Shown here in pieces: positions 48,132 through 57,530 of a stretch of DNA of 64,000 nucleotides (position 1 is the stretch's first letter; each line of letters opens with the position of its first letter). The notes beneath the pieces are model-generated. The model saw only the letters and a list, made by a program, of their open reading frames with translations. It ran no database searches and was not told where the DNA came from. Position numbers and translations under genes: made by a program. Source of the stretch: Clostridium sp. CX1 (lineage in GTDB: Bacteria; Bacillota; Clostridia; Clostridiales; Clostridiaceae); contig NZ_JAODOO010000009.1 of assembly GCF_025398335.1 (NCBI RefSeq), positions 1 through 64,000 on the forward strand. The letters are read 5' to 3'.

Positions 48132-48395
48132 TTAACCAAAATTACAATCTTCATCAATTATTCCAATAACAACTGCATCTACAGGAATATTGTCATCTCC
48201 TAGCATTCTTCTAGCAGATGAACCGGTACTAACTATAACCCTATCACCAATACCTGCACTGATGTTATCTACAACAATAAATCTTCTTCCTGCATCTATT
48301 CCACCAATTTCCTCTGCAAGCATAAATTTAAGCCCGTTAAGTGCTTCTGATTTTCTAGTTGCCCACACATTATCAATAAGTCTTGCTGCTATCAT
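48132..48395 (-). CDS. eutN: BMC-P pentameric vertex protein (EutN/CcmL family)
   Basis: An 87-residue beta-barrel protein with the family start MIAARLIDNVWATRKSEALNG (about 1-20), IDAGRRFIVVDNISAGIGDRV and VVIGIIDE near the end. Pentamers close the shell vertices. It overlaps the upstream BMC gene by 4 nt (ATGA), so translation is coupled. It is the only BMC-P gene in the locus. Confidence 0.94.
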   Translation of the reverse strand: MIAARLIDNVWATRKSEALNGLKFMLAEEIGGIDAGRRFIVVDNISAGIGDRVIVSTGSSARRMLGDDNIPVDAVVIGIIDEDCNFG

Positions 48396-48694
48396 ATTGC
48401 CTTTACCTCTTTCATTTTTAATTTAATTTCACTCAATGCAGATTCAACTGATGCTGTGTCGCCAAAAATACCCAGTAAAACCATATGTTGAGGACATGTT
48501 CCCCTAATGTCTTCAACGGTAACTCCAACAGCTTTTTCAGCAATATCTGCAGCATAAATCATATCAATAAGTTTACCTTGAACAAGTCCTATTGCATCAC
48601 TACTATCTATATCTGTTTTACAGTTTCCACCCATTCGTCTTCTTAGAATATCTTTAGTACTTTGGGAAGGTGATTTTATGATTCTAAAATCCAC
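48392..48694 (-). CDS. BMC-domain protein, permuted-type
   Basis: A 100-residue protein with a non-standard N-terminus (RIIKSPSQSTKDILRRRMGG, about 3-22) that looks like the C-terminal end of an ordinary BMC domain, followed by AIGLVQGKLIDMIYAADIAEKAVGV (about 34-58). This order suggests a circularly permuted BMC-H related to the EutS/PduU or GrpU group. Starts with GTG behind AAGGAGAGG. Two Cys occur (C25, C67), but there is no CxxC motif to indicate an iron-sulfur cluster. Confidence 0.8.
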   Translation of the reverse strand: MDFRIIKSPSQSTKDILRRRMGGNCKTDIDSSDAIGLVQGKLIDMIYAADIAEKAVGVTVEDIRGTCPQHMVLLGIFGDTASVESALSEIKLKMKEVKAI

Positions 48695-48718
48695 TTTTAA
48701 ACCCTCTCCTTATTCTCA

Positions 48719-49564
48719 TTACTCTATAATATCTTGAGTGCAGCTTAATGCTATACCAAGTGGTGTGACAAACATAGGATTTTTAGGTTTATGTGTGTAA
48801 ACGCCTGTTTGTTTTGCAATAATTTCTTCTATTCCTGTTAAACAACAAGTACCACCTACTAAAGAAATTTCCTTCACATCATGATTCTTGATATTATAAT
48901 TGATAATTGATGCTACCTTTTCAACTACCGGCTTTAGTACCGGTAAAATTTCTTTATGATTCTTGTTATCCCTTTTGAATTTATCAGCCTCTTTAAAAGG
49001 CATTCCATATGCACCTGAAATAACTAATGAAAAATGAGTACCGCCTGTAGGTTCATCAACAACGTGAATAACCTTTCCATCCTTTAGAATTGATATTCCT
49101 GTGGTTCCACCGCCAACATCTACAACTGCACCATTTTCAATTTTAAGCACAGCATTAGCAGCAGTAGGCTCATCTAAAAGGCATGTAAGTTCAAATCCTG
49201 CGGCTTGGACTACGTTTTTAATTGCCCCAGAATCTAAAGCGTCAGTTCCAGGTGGGATTGCAGCAGCGGCATAAAGAAGCTCAGTATTTAGTTTTTCCTC
49301 GATTTCCTGTTTAAGTTCTCTAACAATCTTTACTGCTCCAATATAGTCAACAACCATACCATCACGAACTACATCTGCATACCTGTAGCTGCCAGCAACA
49401 GGCTCATAATTTTCATCTAAAACCGCTAGTACTACACATGCAGTACCTAAGTCTACACCTGTATAGTAAACAGAAGAGTTACTAACAACTGGTTTTTCTA
49501 TGACTTCTTCAAACTTTTGAACCATCTCATCACAATATTGAAAAGTTAGATTTTTCTCTGACAT
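48719..49564 (-). CDS. eutJ: EutJ-like Hsp70-family chaperone
   Basis: A 281-residue actin/Hsp70-fold protein with the phosphate-1 GVDLGTACVVLAV (about 37-49), phosphate-2 VVDVGGGTTGISI and adenosine-motif LVGGTCCLTGIE segments. It lacks the Hsp70 peptide-binding domain. EutJ proteins are thought to help assemble microcompartment enzymes. ATG 49564 is chosen because AGGAGG lies 6 nt upstream; it overlaps the eutT-like stop by 19 nt. Confidence 0.9.
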   Translation of the reverse strand: MSEKNLTFQYCDEMVQKFEEVIEKPVVSNSSVYYTGVDLGTACVVLAVLDENYEPVAGSYRYADVVRDGMVVDYIGAVKIVRELKQEIEEKLNTELLYAAAAIPPGTDALDSGAIKNVVQAAGFELTCLLDEPTAANAVLKIENGAVVDVGGGTTGISILKDGKVIHVVDEPTGGTHFSLVISGAYGMPFKEADKFKRDNKNHKEILPVLKPVVEKVASIINYNIKNHDVKEISLVGGTCCLTGIEEIIAKQTGVYTHKPKNPMFVTPLGIALSCTQDIIE

Positions 49565-50247
49565 TGTTTTCCTCCTACTGCTGAACAAATCAATTGAGAC
49601 AGCGAATTAATTATTGAATTAATATTATTTATAATCCTATCTTTTAGGTCGTCGTCGTCATTTTCATAAGTATCAATTATTTCAAAGTGTAACTCTCTTA
49701 AAGCACAACGAAGTACATGGATTTTTAATATTGCACTGCTTTTATTAAGCTGCATATGAAATTCTGTTATTTCGAAACAATCCTGAAGCTCAGTTGTGAA
49801 ATTTAATGAATTCATGCCAGTACACTCTCTGCAATAAATAGGTTCAAGTGTACCTTTGCCTTCCACAACATTTCTTATGTTTGATATTTTTCTACCCAAA
49901 CTTATAATATTTTGTGCTAAAATAATGTCTTCTCTTAGTATTTCACTGCTGGTAACAAGAAATGTTGCCTCTATAGATTTCAATTTACAACAAAGCTTCT
50001 TTTTCAAATTCGAATTTAAATTCAAATTGATCTTTTCCTCTTGCTTTGTGATCTCTACCTGTTTTATAGCTTTTACCTGATTTTTTTCATTGGTCTTTGA
50101 ATCACCATTAATCATTTTTATCCTTTTATCAGACAAATATTGAACTGCTCCAGGTGTAAGACGCTGTCCTTGTTGTAACTTGTAGGTATTAAAAGGTTCT
50201 TTTCTATATAAATCTCTTAAATACTCTTCGGTAATAAATTTGATCAT
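49546..50247 (-). CDS. EutT-like protein (cobalamin adenosyltransferase family, degenerate)
   Basis: A 233-residue protein. Residues 1-45 (FITEEYLRDLYRKEP, then QRLTPGAVQYLSDKRIK) match the N-terminus of EutT; the C-terminal 140 residues are helical as in the EutT adenosyltransferase bundle. The zinc motif HX11CCX2C of Salmonella EutT is incomplete: CC at 86-87 is present but no preceding His and no third Cys; CRECTG lies at about 138-143. CutC is a glycyl radical enzyme and needs no cobalamin, so the gene's job is puzzling. Possibly structural. Confidence 0.7.
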   Translation of the reverse strand: MIKFITEEYLRDLYRKEPFNTYKLQQGQRLTPGAVQYLSDKRIKMINGDSKTNEKNQVKAIKQVEITKQEEKINLNLNSNLKKKLCCKLKSIEATFLVTSSEILREDIILAQNIISLGRKISNIRNVVEGKGTLEPIYCRECTGMNSLNFTTELQDCFEITEFHMQLNKSSAILKIHVLRCALRELHFEIIDTYENDDDDLKDRIINNINSIINSLSQLICSAVGGKQCQRKI

Positions 50248-50253
50248 TGACCT

Positions 50254-50700
50254 TTACTCCTTACCTTTTTCAAATAAATACTTTTTTAAGGCGTCAATTC
50301 CTGTTCCCACTTTAAAACTAATATGAAAATATGGCTCCAATACTCCTATGTTCTTTAGCTGCCGCAAACACTTCTCTTCATTTTCAGCCATTAAATCACA
50401 TTTTGTTATGACTCCAATTATCGGACATCTAAAGGATCTTGCAAATCCATGTGAGTATATTTCAGCACAATTAGACTGATCAACCAATACAAGCACACAG
50501 GATGCATCCTGAGCTGCTGCAATTACATGTTTATACATCCATGCATTCTCTATGTAGGAGCCTGGAACATCAATGGTATTCTTACCATAGATCAAATCTG
50601 GCGTTCGTCTTAATGGACCATCGTAATCGTTTAATGCGTTAACTAATGTAGTTTTACCGCATCTTGAAGGACCAATTACCATTATGCGTTTTTTTCTCAT
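50254..50700 (-). CDS. eutP: EutP/PduV-like small GTPase
   Basis: A 148-residue P-loop protein: Walker [10 protein letters not shown] (about 10-18), a G3-like DVPGSY (about 44-49) and G4 TKCD (about 98-101). The family is found in most metabolosome loci, with roles in positioning or acetate metabolism proposed. Its ATG overlaps the eutS stop by 4 nt and its stop lies 6 nt before the eutT-like start. Confidence 0.88.
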   Translation of the reverse strand: MRKKRIMVIGPSRCGKTTLVNALNDYDGPLRRTPDLIYGKNTIDVPGSYIENAWMYKHVIAAAQDASCVLVLVDQSNCAEIYSHGFARSFRCPIIGVITKCDLMAENEEKCLRQLKNIGVLEPYFHISFKVGTGIDALKKYLFEKGKE

Positions 50701-51050
50701 GTTCTTGTAATGGGAGCAGGAGTAAATCCAAGCATATCTTTAAGCGTATCGTTTACCGCACAAAGTGCCGTCTCAACACTTTGAACATCACCATTTACTA
50801 CCACAGATCCTGTAAAACGATCAAGGAATCCAATTTCAACATCAGCAGCCTTTGTAGCAATGTCTGCTGCAATAATAGCAGTTTCATATGGAGAAAGAGT
50901 TAAAATACCTATTGCCCCTCTTTCATCAATTCCAAGACGCTCATATATATCATGCATTGGCGATGCAATAACGTGAGCTATAGTAATTTGTTTTCCTGGA
51001 ACTGATTCTTGTATAATACGCTGTATATCCTTATTAGAAAAATCTCCCAT
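50697..51050 (-). CDS. eutS: EutS/PduU-type circularly permuted BMC-H shell protein
   Basis: A 117-residue protein with the EutS signature: [20 protein letters not shown] (12-31), [21 protein letters not shown] (about 46-66) and [11 protein letters not shown]. Circular permutation moves the N-terminal segment to form a small beta-barrel over the pore. A minor shell protein. GGAAGG before ATG. Confidence 0.93.
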   Translation of the reverse strand: MGDFSNKDIQRIIQESVPGKQITIAHVIASPMHDIYERLGIDERGAIGILTLSPYETAIIAADIATKAADVEIGFLDRFTGSVVVNGDVQSVETALCAVNDTLKDMLGFTPAPITRT

Positions 51051-51090
51051 AAACCTTACCTTCCATCTTAATCATCTATTTGAAAATTAT

Positions 51091-52044
51091 TTAATGACGA
51101 ATTACTTTTGCAGATAAATCGTATTTTCTAATCCATTCTTCTATTTTATTTAGATCTTCATTAGTCAAACTCGGGTCATTTTTTATAGGATATTCCATTC
51201 CCAATTGCTTATATTTATTTACACCCATTTTATGATATGGAAGTAAATCAATTCCTTTAAAGTTTCTATAATCTTTATATGGCTTCAAAAGCTCCATTAC
51301 CTTTTCAATATCTTCTTTCTGGTCATTTACCCCTTTAAGTAAAGGCATACGAATTTTTACATTATATTTGCGGCGAAGCAATTCTTTAAGATTCTCTAGA
51401 ATTTGTTCGTTTCTAACACCAGTCCACTGAAAGTGTTTGTCTGAATCAATATGCTTAATGTCAAATAGGAATAAATCTGTGAACTCCGCCACCTTAAGTA
51501 CTGATTCTAATTTTGCGTAACCACAAGTTTCAATTGCAGTATTTATCCCTGCCTGCTTGCACGCCATTAAAAGACTACTTGCGGCTTCAGGCTGCATTAA
51601 AACTTCGCCACCACCTAATGTAACTCCCCCACCGGAAACTTCATAAAAAGTTCTATCTTCTTCTACGATTTCTAAAAGTTCAGAGATGGTTTTTACTTCT
51701 CCAACTATTGATATAGCGGATTTAAGGCAGGCGCTTTTACACTTACCACATCCAATACAATCAACATCATGATTAACCTCATGCTTCGAAGTTTTACTGC
51801 TTATAGTGTGTATTGAAGCAGGGCAAACAGAAGCGCAAGCCCCGCAATCAACACATAAATCACTTTTAAACATAACTCTATTCTTTTTAATCATTCCCTC
51901 AGGGTTTGCACACCACTTACATCTAAGGGGACACCCCTGAAAGAATACTAAAGTCCTTACTCCATCTCCATCATACATATTGTATTTTTGTATATTAAAA
52001 ATCGTCGCTTTTCGTTCAATTATACCTAAAGTTCCATTACTCAT
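51091..52044 (-). CDS. cutD: CutC-activating radical SAM enzyme
   Basis: A 317-residue glycyl-radical-enzyme activase. The radical SAM motif CPLRCKWC (C-x3-C-x2-C, about 37-44) is followed by two ferredoxin-like clusters (CVDCGACASVCP and CIGCGKCKSACL) and GGGEVLMQPE. It uses SAM to place the glycyl radical on CutC. ATG 52044 is preferred because GGAG is 10 nt away; the ATG at 52053 nearly touches it. It is separated from cutC by 208 nt of paired palindromes. Confidence 0.94.
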   Translation of the reverse strand: MSNGTLGIIERKATIFNIQKYNMYDGDGVRTLVFFQGCPLRCKWCANPEGMIKKNRVMFKSDLCVDCGACASVCPASIHTISSKTSKHEVNHDVDCIGCGKCKSACLKSAISIVGEVKTISELLEIVEEDRTFYEVSGGGVTLGGGEVLMQPEAASSLLMACKQAGINTAIETCGYAKLESVLKVAEFTDLFLFDIKHIDSDKHFQWTGVRNEQILENLKELLRRKYNVKIRMPLLKGVNDQKEDIEKVMELLKPYKDYRNFKGIDLLPYHKMGVNKYKQLGMEYPIKNDPSLTNEDLNKIEEWIRKYDLSAKVIRH

Positions 52045-52122
52045 ATTTTTCATTCTCCAATTTTACTCACACTGATTTTTAATATATTTAGATGAAACTC
52101 CTTCTCCTTTTAGTCAAATGAG

Positions 52123-52237
52123 TAAGCGACCATCACAAAATCACAGATTTTGGACGTCTGCTTAACTGATTCACTACAAATCAGCACTCTGTGTAAGTGA
52201 CTATCACCAAATCAAAGATTTGGGATATCTACTTAAC
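52123..52237 (-). repeat. Two 44-nt imperfect palindromes in tandem between cutC and cutD
   Basis: Units 52123-52166 and 52194-52237 are alike at about 33 of 44 positions. Each is an imperfect inverted repeat centred on AAATC-A-GATTT (TAAG...CTTAAC ends). The 27-nt spacer has its own TGATT/AATCA hairpin. The unit at 821-862 belongs to the same family. As RNA the block would form three stem-loops in the cutC-cutD mRNA and could lower cutD relative to cutC or stabilise the upstream message. Confidence 0.75.
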
Positions 52238-52252
52238 ATTTGAGTTCTCTAC

Positions 52253-54793
52253 TTAGAAATGTGTAAGCATAGTTCTGCTTATGATTTCATCTTGAACATC
52301 CTTACATAATTCAACAAAGAATGCACTATATCCAGCAACACGAACTATTAAATCACGATACTCTTCAGGATGCTTTTGTGCTTCAAGTAAAGTATTGTTA
52401 TCTAGATAGTTGAACTGCATTTCTCCAAGCTGAAGAGCACATGCACTACGTAGTAGTGTAATTATTCCTTGTTCACCTTCTGGTGTATCAAGAAGACCAG
52501 CTATTAGCTTAAAGTTATGAACCATACCTATATTCATATCTTCACAACTCATCTTAGAAACAGATTTAATTATTGAAGTAGGTCCTTTATAATCTGCTCC
52601 TTGAGTTGGACTTATACCATCTGATAAAGGTGTCCATGCTTTACGTCCATTTGCTGTAGCTCCAGTAAGTTGTCCAAATGGAGTGTTATTTGAGATTGAT
52701 AAAGTACCATGGCTAAGCACTGAATATAATGTTTTATATTTACGATGCTCTTGTTCAGTAAAGTTGATTAAATCTGCAGCAATTAAATCTGCGTAATCAT
52801 CATCGTTACCATACTTAGGTGCTTCTAAGCAATCTTTTCTTAGTTGTTCATATCCAACAAAGTCAGCTTTTAAAGCTTCGTTCATTTCTTGTAATGTATA
52901 TTTTTTCTCATCAAATACTAATTTCTTTATAGCTGCCATAGAATCTGTATAAGTAGCAAGACCACTCCATACTACTCCAGGTCCGAAGTTATACATAGCT
53001 CCGCCTGCTTCTACTCCCTTACCTTTATCCATACAACCTTCATACATCATAGACATAAGTGGCTTTGGTGCAAGATCCCTGTGAACACGTTGAGAAATTA
53101 CTGTAGCAACACTTGTCCATTTAGTAATGTATTTAATTTGCTCTTTAACAGCTGCTTCGAACTGTTCATAAGTTTTAAACTTACTTAGATCTCCCATGTC
53201 CGGGCATACTTGCTTACCATACCATAGTGGTACCCCATGATTAAGAACAAGTTCTATACATATAGGCCATTGAGTATATCCTGTAGAAGTCCATTGATAC
53301 AATCTTCCTGACTTCTGTGGCTCAACGCATCCCATTAAGCAGTAATCTCTTGCATCTTCTATAGAAACACCTTTTGCTAACATCATCTTTATATGAACAT
53401 CGTCAAAGTGACATGCTGGGAATCCCATACCTGCACGAATAACTTCAACTATCTTCTTAAGGTATTTCTGAGGTGAGCCTTTATGTATACGACATGCTAA
53501 TGATGGTTGGTATATCTTCACGTGACGAACTGCATCCATTAAAAGATAAGTTAATTCATTTGTAGCGTCACGACCTTCTCTAGTAACACCACCTAAACAC
53601 ATGTTAACGAATGGCTGATAACCTGCAAAGAATTTAGAACCACCCTCACTTGTTATCCACATCATTTCAGACATTTTTATAAGCATACAGCCTGCTAGTT
53701 CAAATGCTTCAAAATCAGTCATACGTCCTGCTTCAATATCTGCTTTATAGAATGGATACATGTATTGGTCAACACGTCCTATAGACATACCTGTTTGATT
53801 TTCTTCAACTACAAGTAATGATTCTATAGTCCAAACTGCTTGAATTGCTTCCCAAAAATTACTTGGCTTATGTGCTGGAACCCTAGCATTTACTTCAGAA
53901 ATCTTTAGAAGCTCTGCTTTACGCTTAGGGTTAGTTTCCTTTGCAGCAAGCTCAGCTGCATAGTCTGACATACGTTTAGCATATATCATAACTCCTTCAG
54001 CAGTATCGATTAATGATTTATAAAAATAAATTCTATCTATATCTTCTGGATTTTCATAACTAAGATTAGCTAATTTCTCTTCTGCCTCTCTTTTTATATC
54101 AAGCATACCTTTTTGCATTAATATAACGTCATATCCTGGGTTAGAGTCCCCTCCACCATTTACTGCGTGATAAGAACAATCTGAAACAAAGGATTCTCCT
54201 GAAAGTTCCCATACTCCAGCTTCACGATACTGGTCTTCACAGTATTCATCAACGGATTTACCTTGCCAATATGGGAATAATTCCTCACGCATAATTTTCT
54301 TATCTTCTTCTGAGATATAAAATGGGTCCTGTGGACGATTTCCTATTGTATCAATTTCATCAACCATCCATCTCCAAGCTATATCAGGAGAAAATGCTCC
54401 TGCACGAGGCTTACCATTTGGTGCTCCAACGATAAGTTCGTTATCTTGAATTACTAGTGGTGCAGTTTCGCAGCAATGTTTGAAACACTTACCACGCAAA
54501 ACGGATTTAGGAATACCAGGATTTTCTTTGGCTATTTTAGTAATAGCTCTTGCACGGTGAGTTGTTATAGTTGGAACGTGTTTTAAGTAAATTTCCTTTA
54601 ACTTAACTAAACGCTCTGTTATTCCATCTGGAATTTGACCATTGTTATCACCTGCAACCTGTGTGCAAGCTGGTTCTTCTTTTGCTATTTCTTTAGAAAC
54701 ACTAGAAAACATCTTCATTAAACCAGCACGTTCTTCGTCAGACATGTTTTTAGTAGCTTCCATAAACTTATTTGAAAATTCACGAATATCCAA
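52253..54793 (-). CDS. cutC: Choline trimethylamine-lyase (glycyl radical enzyme)
   Basis: With the TTG start at 54793 the protein has 846 residues, and its key residues fall at exactly the positions published for Desulfovibrio alaskensis CutC: Y208, D216, F395, C489 and E491 (in GCVEP), T502, Y506 and the radical G821 (RVAGYSAFF). TTG has AGAGG 7 nt upstream; ATG 54808 is the alternative. The enzyme cleaves choline to trimethylamine and acetaldehyde inside a microcompartment. All catalytic residues are intact. Confidence 0.96.
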   Translation of the reverse strand: MDIREFSNKFMEATKNMSDEERAGLMKMFSSVSKEIAKEEPACTQVAGDNNGQIPDGITERLVKLKEIYLKHVPTITTHRARAITKIAKENPGIPKSVLRGKCFKHCCETAPLVIQDNELIVGAPNGKPRAGAFSPDIAWRWMVDEIDTIGNRPQDPFYISEEDKKIMREELFPYWQGKSVDEYCEDQYREAGVWELSGESFVSDCSYHAVNGGGDSNPGYDVILMQKGMLDIKREAEEKLANLSYENPEDIDRIYFYKSLIDTAEGVMIYAKRMSDYAAELAAKETNPKRKAELLKISEVNARVPAHKPSNFWEAIQAVWTIESLLVVEENQTGMSIGRVDQYMYPFYKADIEAGRMTDFEAFELAGCMLIKMSEMMWITSEGGSKFFAGYQPFVNMCLGGVTREGRDATNELTYLLMDAVRHVKIYQPSLACRIHKGSPQKYLKKIVEVIRAGMGFPACHFDDVHIKMMLAKGVSIEDARDYCLMGCVEPQKSGRLYQWTSTGYTQWPICIELVLNHGVPLWYGKQVCPDMGDLSKFKTYEQFEAAVKEQIKYITKWTSVATVISQRVHRDLAPKPLMSMMYEGCMDKGKGVEAGGAMYNFGPGVVWSGLATYTDSMAAIKKLVFDEKKYTLQEMNEALKADFVGYEQLRKDCLEAPKYGNDDDYADLIAADLINFTEQEHRKYKTLYSVLSHGTLSISNNTPFGQLTGATANGRKAWTPLSDGISPTQGADYKGPTSIIKSVSKMSCEDMNIGMVHNFKLIAGLLDTPEGEQGIITLLRSACALQLGEMQFNYLDNNTLLEAQKHPEEYRDLIVRVAGYSAFFVELCKDVQDEIISRTMLTHF

Positions 54794-54841
54794 TTTATTA
54801 CCTCTCATTCTTTAATATATTTCATATTTGAAATATGATTT

Positions 54842-56311
54842 TTATTTTAAATCCCTCATAACTTTTTTCAAAATACTCTCTAATAACTTAATGTTATCTA
54901 TTTCCTTTGAATTTAATTTATCTTCTTCAAGATCTACTGTTTTAACAAGTTCATCTACATTTCGAACTCCATACCCAACTTTACGTACATATATTAAGTT
55001 CATAGGTGAAACGTTATCAGAAGTCATTCCATCCCCTGCAGAACCACTGCCTAATGTCATGGATGGAAATAAATTTGTAGTTGCACCCATGCTTCCAAAA
55101 GTTCCTGGAGTATTAACAAGCACTCTTCCAACAGGTTTTTTTAGTGCAAATTGACGAATAACTTCCTCATCCTTTGAATGTATAACAAGTGTATGTCCCT
55201 GCCTCTCACTAAGCAATAGTTCTATACATTTTTCACAAGCGTGCATCCAGTCGTCTTCTATATAAAAGGCTAGCACTGGACAGAGCTTTTCTCTTGAATA
55301 AGGATTTTTTGGTGAAACAAACTTTTGCTTGGAGATGAGAAGCTTCGTATCTTCTGGAACACTAAAACCAGCATTCTTAGCTAAGAATTTTGGTGGTTTA
55401 CCGATTATCTCTACATTTTTGCCCCCATCTTTATCCAAGAATGTGGCTGCCAATTTTTCAGCTTCTTCTTCTGTCATAAAGTATGCACCGTTTTTTTGAA
55501 GTTCTTCTCTTACTTCAGCTGCAATACAACTATCAACCACAATTGATTGTTCAGCACTGGATACAACTCCATAATCGAAATTCTTGCTATCAATAATATC
55601 TCTAACTGCTTGCTTTATATCCGCTGTACGCTCTATAAAGGCTGGGCCATTTCCATTACCGCCATAAATTATTGGCTTGCCAGATTTATAGGCTGCATCG
55701 AGCATTTCTGGAACTCCCGTGTTCATTATCAGTGAAGTATCTCTATGTTTCATAAGCTCCACCGAACCACTTTCAGTTACTGTATGTAAATATGCAAGGG
55801 CACCTTCTGGAAGTCCTACTCCCTCCGCAGCTCTAATCAAAATATCAATTGTTTTGCCAATTGCATTTTTAGCCCTTTGATGAGGAGAAAATATAATTGC
55901 ATTTCCTGATTTAATTGCAATTAATGCCTTATATATAGTTGTAGAAACAGGACTAGTGGATGGACAAAAGGCTATAATAACGCCCATTGGTACTCCAACA
56001 TCCATTGTGTTTCCAACCTTATCTTCATCAATGATACCTACACATCTCATTCCCTTAAGCCTATTTTTTAGATATCTGCATACAAAGCGGTTTTTGATAT
56101 ATTTATCTTCCCACTTTCCATATTCAGTTTCTTCATTAGACATCTGGGCAAGTTCCTTTAAATGTTTTTCAATCTCTTCAACCATACGTTCAACTATCTC
56201 ATCAAGTTTTTCTTGTGGGAAGGTTGCTAATTTCTTTTGTGCCTCACGAGCATTTTCAACAAGAATTCTTGCTTCTTGCATGGAGAGTAAATCATTATCT
56301 ATAATATTCAT
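54842..56311 (-). CDS. Aldehyde-dehydrogenase-fold protein lacking the catalytic Cys
   Basis: A 489-residue homologue of the CoA-acylating acetaldehyde dehydrogenase at 45124-46716, aligned over its length. Where the active copy has FDYGTICASEQ, this one has FDYGVVSSAEQ: Ser251 replaces the nucleophilic Cys. Many other motifs remain (ERTAD, FSPHQRAKNA). The C-terminus ends in a helix (IDNIKLLESILKKVMRDL) that may bind the shell. It is therefore a probable pseudoenzyme with a structural, regulatory or NAD-binding role. It lies just before cutC in transcription order. Confidence 0.88.
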   Translation of the reverse strand: MNIIDNDLLSMQEARILVENAREAQKKLATFPQEKLDEIVERMVEEIEKHLKELAQMSNEETEYGKWEDKYIKNRFVCRYLKNRLKGMRCVGIIDEDKVGNTMDVGVPMGVIIAFCPSTSPVSTTIYKALIAIKSGNAIIFSPHQRAKNAIGKTIDILIRAAEGVGLPEGALAYLHTVTESGSVELMKHRDTSLIMNTGVPEMLDAAYKSGKPIIYGGNGNGPAFIERTADIKQAVRDIIDSKNFDYGVVSSAEQSIVVDSCIAAEVREELQKNGAYFMTEEEAEKLAATFLDKDGGKNVEIIGKPPKFLAKNAGFSVPEDTKLLISKQKFVSPKNPYSREKLCPVLAFYIEDDWMHACEKCIELLLSERQGHTLVIHSKDEEVIRQFALKKPVGRVLVNTPGTFGSMGATTNLFPSMTLGSGSAGDGMTSDNVSPMNLIYVRKVGYGVRNVDELVKTVDLEEDKLNSKEIDNIKLLESILKKVMRDLK

Positions 56312-56347
56312 TTTTCTCTCTCCCTTTTCAGAAAAAATTTAATACTT

Positions 56348-56656
56348 TTATTCTGTTACAAGATTTGTAATAGAATAACGTTTTATTATTTTTCCAAGAT
56401 CCTGATGTGGTCTTGGAATAACTATTGAACTATAAAGGTTTCCACCTTCCATTGCTTTAACTGCTGCAACACCAGCTTCTACTGCTGTTTTGCAAGCACC
56501 AACATCACCTTGAACTAATACAGATATATATCCTGAGGCAACGTTTGCATATCCTATAAGTTCAACATCCGCTGCTTTACACATAGCATCTGCTGCTTCT
56601 AAAACAAAAACTAGCCCGAAAGTTTCAATTAATCCTAAAGCTTCATATCTTGCCAT
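56348..56656 (-). CDS. BMC-H shell protein (variant)
   Basis: A 102-residue BMC-H with EALGLIETFGLVFVLEAADAM (about 4-24), an altered pore region VASGYISVLVQGDVG (about 39-53, no GGG) and VIPRPHQDLG. It differs from the 97- and 98-residue BMC-H copies in pore residues, suggesting a distinct facet protein. Start behind AAAGGAA. Confidence 0.93.
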   Translation of the reverse strand: MARYEALGLIETFGLVFVLEAADAMCKAADVELIGYANVASGYISVLVQGDVGACKTAVEAGVAAVKAMEGGNLYSSIVIPRPHQDLGKIIKRYSITNLVTE

Positions 56657-56680
56657 ACTTGTATCATTTCCTTTCTATAT

Positions 56681-56977
56681 TTATGCATCAATATCATGTA
56701 CTGAAACAATATCTCCAACTTCTCTAATAGGACGTGGCATAACATTGTGTGCTGTTAATGTTCCAACAGCAGCCGCTGCCTCTGCACCTGCTTCCACAGC
56801 AGATTTAACTGCACCTACATCACCTTTTACCATTATAGTTACAAGGGTTGAACCAACATTTTCATATGAAATAAGTTCAACGTTAGCTGCCTTAAGCATT
56901 TTATCTGCAGCCTCAAGTGCAGGAACTAATCCTATTGTCTCTACAAGACCTAAAGCCTCATTTCCATAGTATCTCAT
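56681..56977 (-). CDS. BMC-H shell protein
   Basis: A 98-residue BMC-H protein with LGLVETIGLVPALEAADKM (about 8-26), VGSTLVTIMVKGDVGAV (about 41-57) and HNVMPRPIREVGD. It is first in the main cut transcript after promoter B (57077-57108). AGGAGG before ATG. Confidence 0.94.
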   Translation of the reverse strand: MRYYGNEALGLVETIGLVPALEAADKMLKAANVELISYENVGSTLVTIMVKGDVGAVKSAVEAGAEAAAAVGTLTAHNVMPRPIREVGDIVSVHDIDA

Positions 56978-57263
56978 ATATATTTCCTCCTTCCTATTTA
57001 AACGAATATGTTTTAATTAAACAAAGAACTATACTATATATTTGTTTAATATAACCCTGTTACTTACTTTATACTGATTATATCTCTTGCCCTTTAGGGG
57101 AGAGTCAATATGTTATTACAATAAATTCTTAAATATTTTTCACTGTGAATTAGGCTATTTACCAAGAAAATTTACTTATATTATTAAAGACAATGCCCTT
57201 GTTCTACCATCATCACAGAATATTTGTCTTGTACAAACATTACCCTATGGGCAATGTTAAAAA
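56978..57263 (-). promoter_or_regulatory. Intergenic control region of the main cut operon
   Basis: About 285 nt. It contains promoter B (57077-57108) with its dyad and a further dyad at 57236-57258 (AACATTGCCC arm, palindrome around CCCTATGGG), plus a half-site CAATGCCCTT at 57191-57200. No gene seen. Confidence 0.65.
57077..57108 (-). promoter_or_regulatory. MerR-type promoter B of the main cut operon
   Basis: On the minus strand TTGACT (57103-57108) and TATAAT (57077-57082) are separated by exactly 20 bp, longer than the normal 17, with a dyad (CTCT-CCCCTAAAGGGC) filling the spacer. MerR activators work on such overlong spacers by bending the DNA. It lies about 93 nt before the BMC-H start. 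Confidence 0.8.
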
Positions 57264-57530
57264 TTAATCTTTAATATATTTATTGATTGTAGCAGCCCCA
57301 TCTTCATGGGCATGATAGTAAACAGTTAACTCACCATCTCTATCTAATTCAAATCTTGTTTCTTCAATAAGTCCATTTGCTTCTGCCGTCATTAAGGCAT
57401 TGATTACAGCCTTCTTTTGTAAAGCCTTAAAGCTTCCGTATTCTCCTTTTAATGCTTCTATAACATCATCAGCAGAAGCTTCGTTAACTGTAGTAAAATA
57501 TTTTAAAATAGCATAATTAAGCGGCTTCAT
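57264..57530 (-). CDS. Small winged-helix-like protein of the cut locus
   Basis: An 88-residue protein starting at ATG 57530, whose GGGAGG site lies within the end of the upstream transporter gene; the two frames overlap by 14 nt. Helix-helix-turn pattern (SADDVIEALKGEYG, LQKKAVINALMTAEANGLI, about 18-52) and a following beta pair resemble a minimal winged helix. It is acidic overall, so DNA binding is not assured. No family name recognised. Confidence 0.65.
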   Translation of the reverse strand: MKPLNYAILKYFTTVNEASADDVIEALKGEYGSFKALQKKAVINALMTAEANGLIEETRFELDRDGELTVYYHAHEDGAATINKYIKD

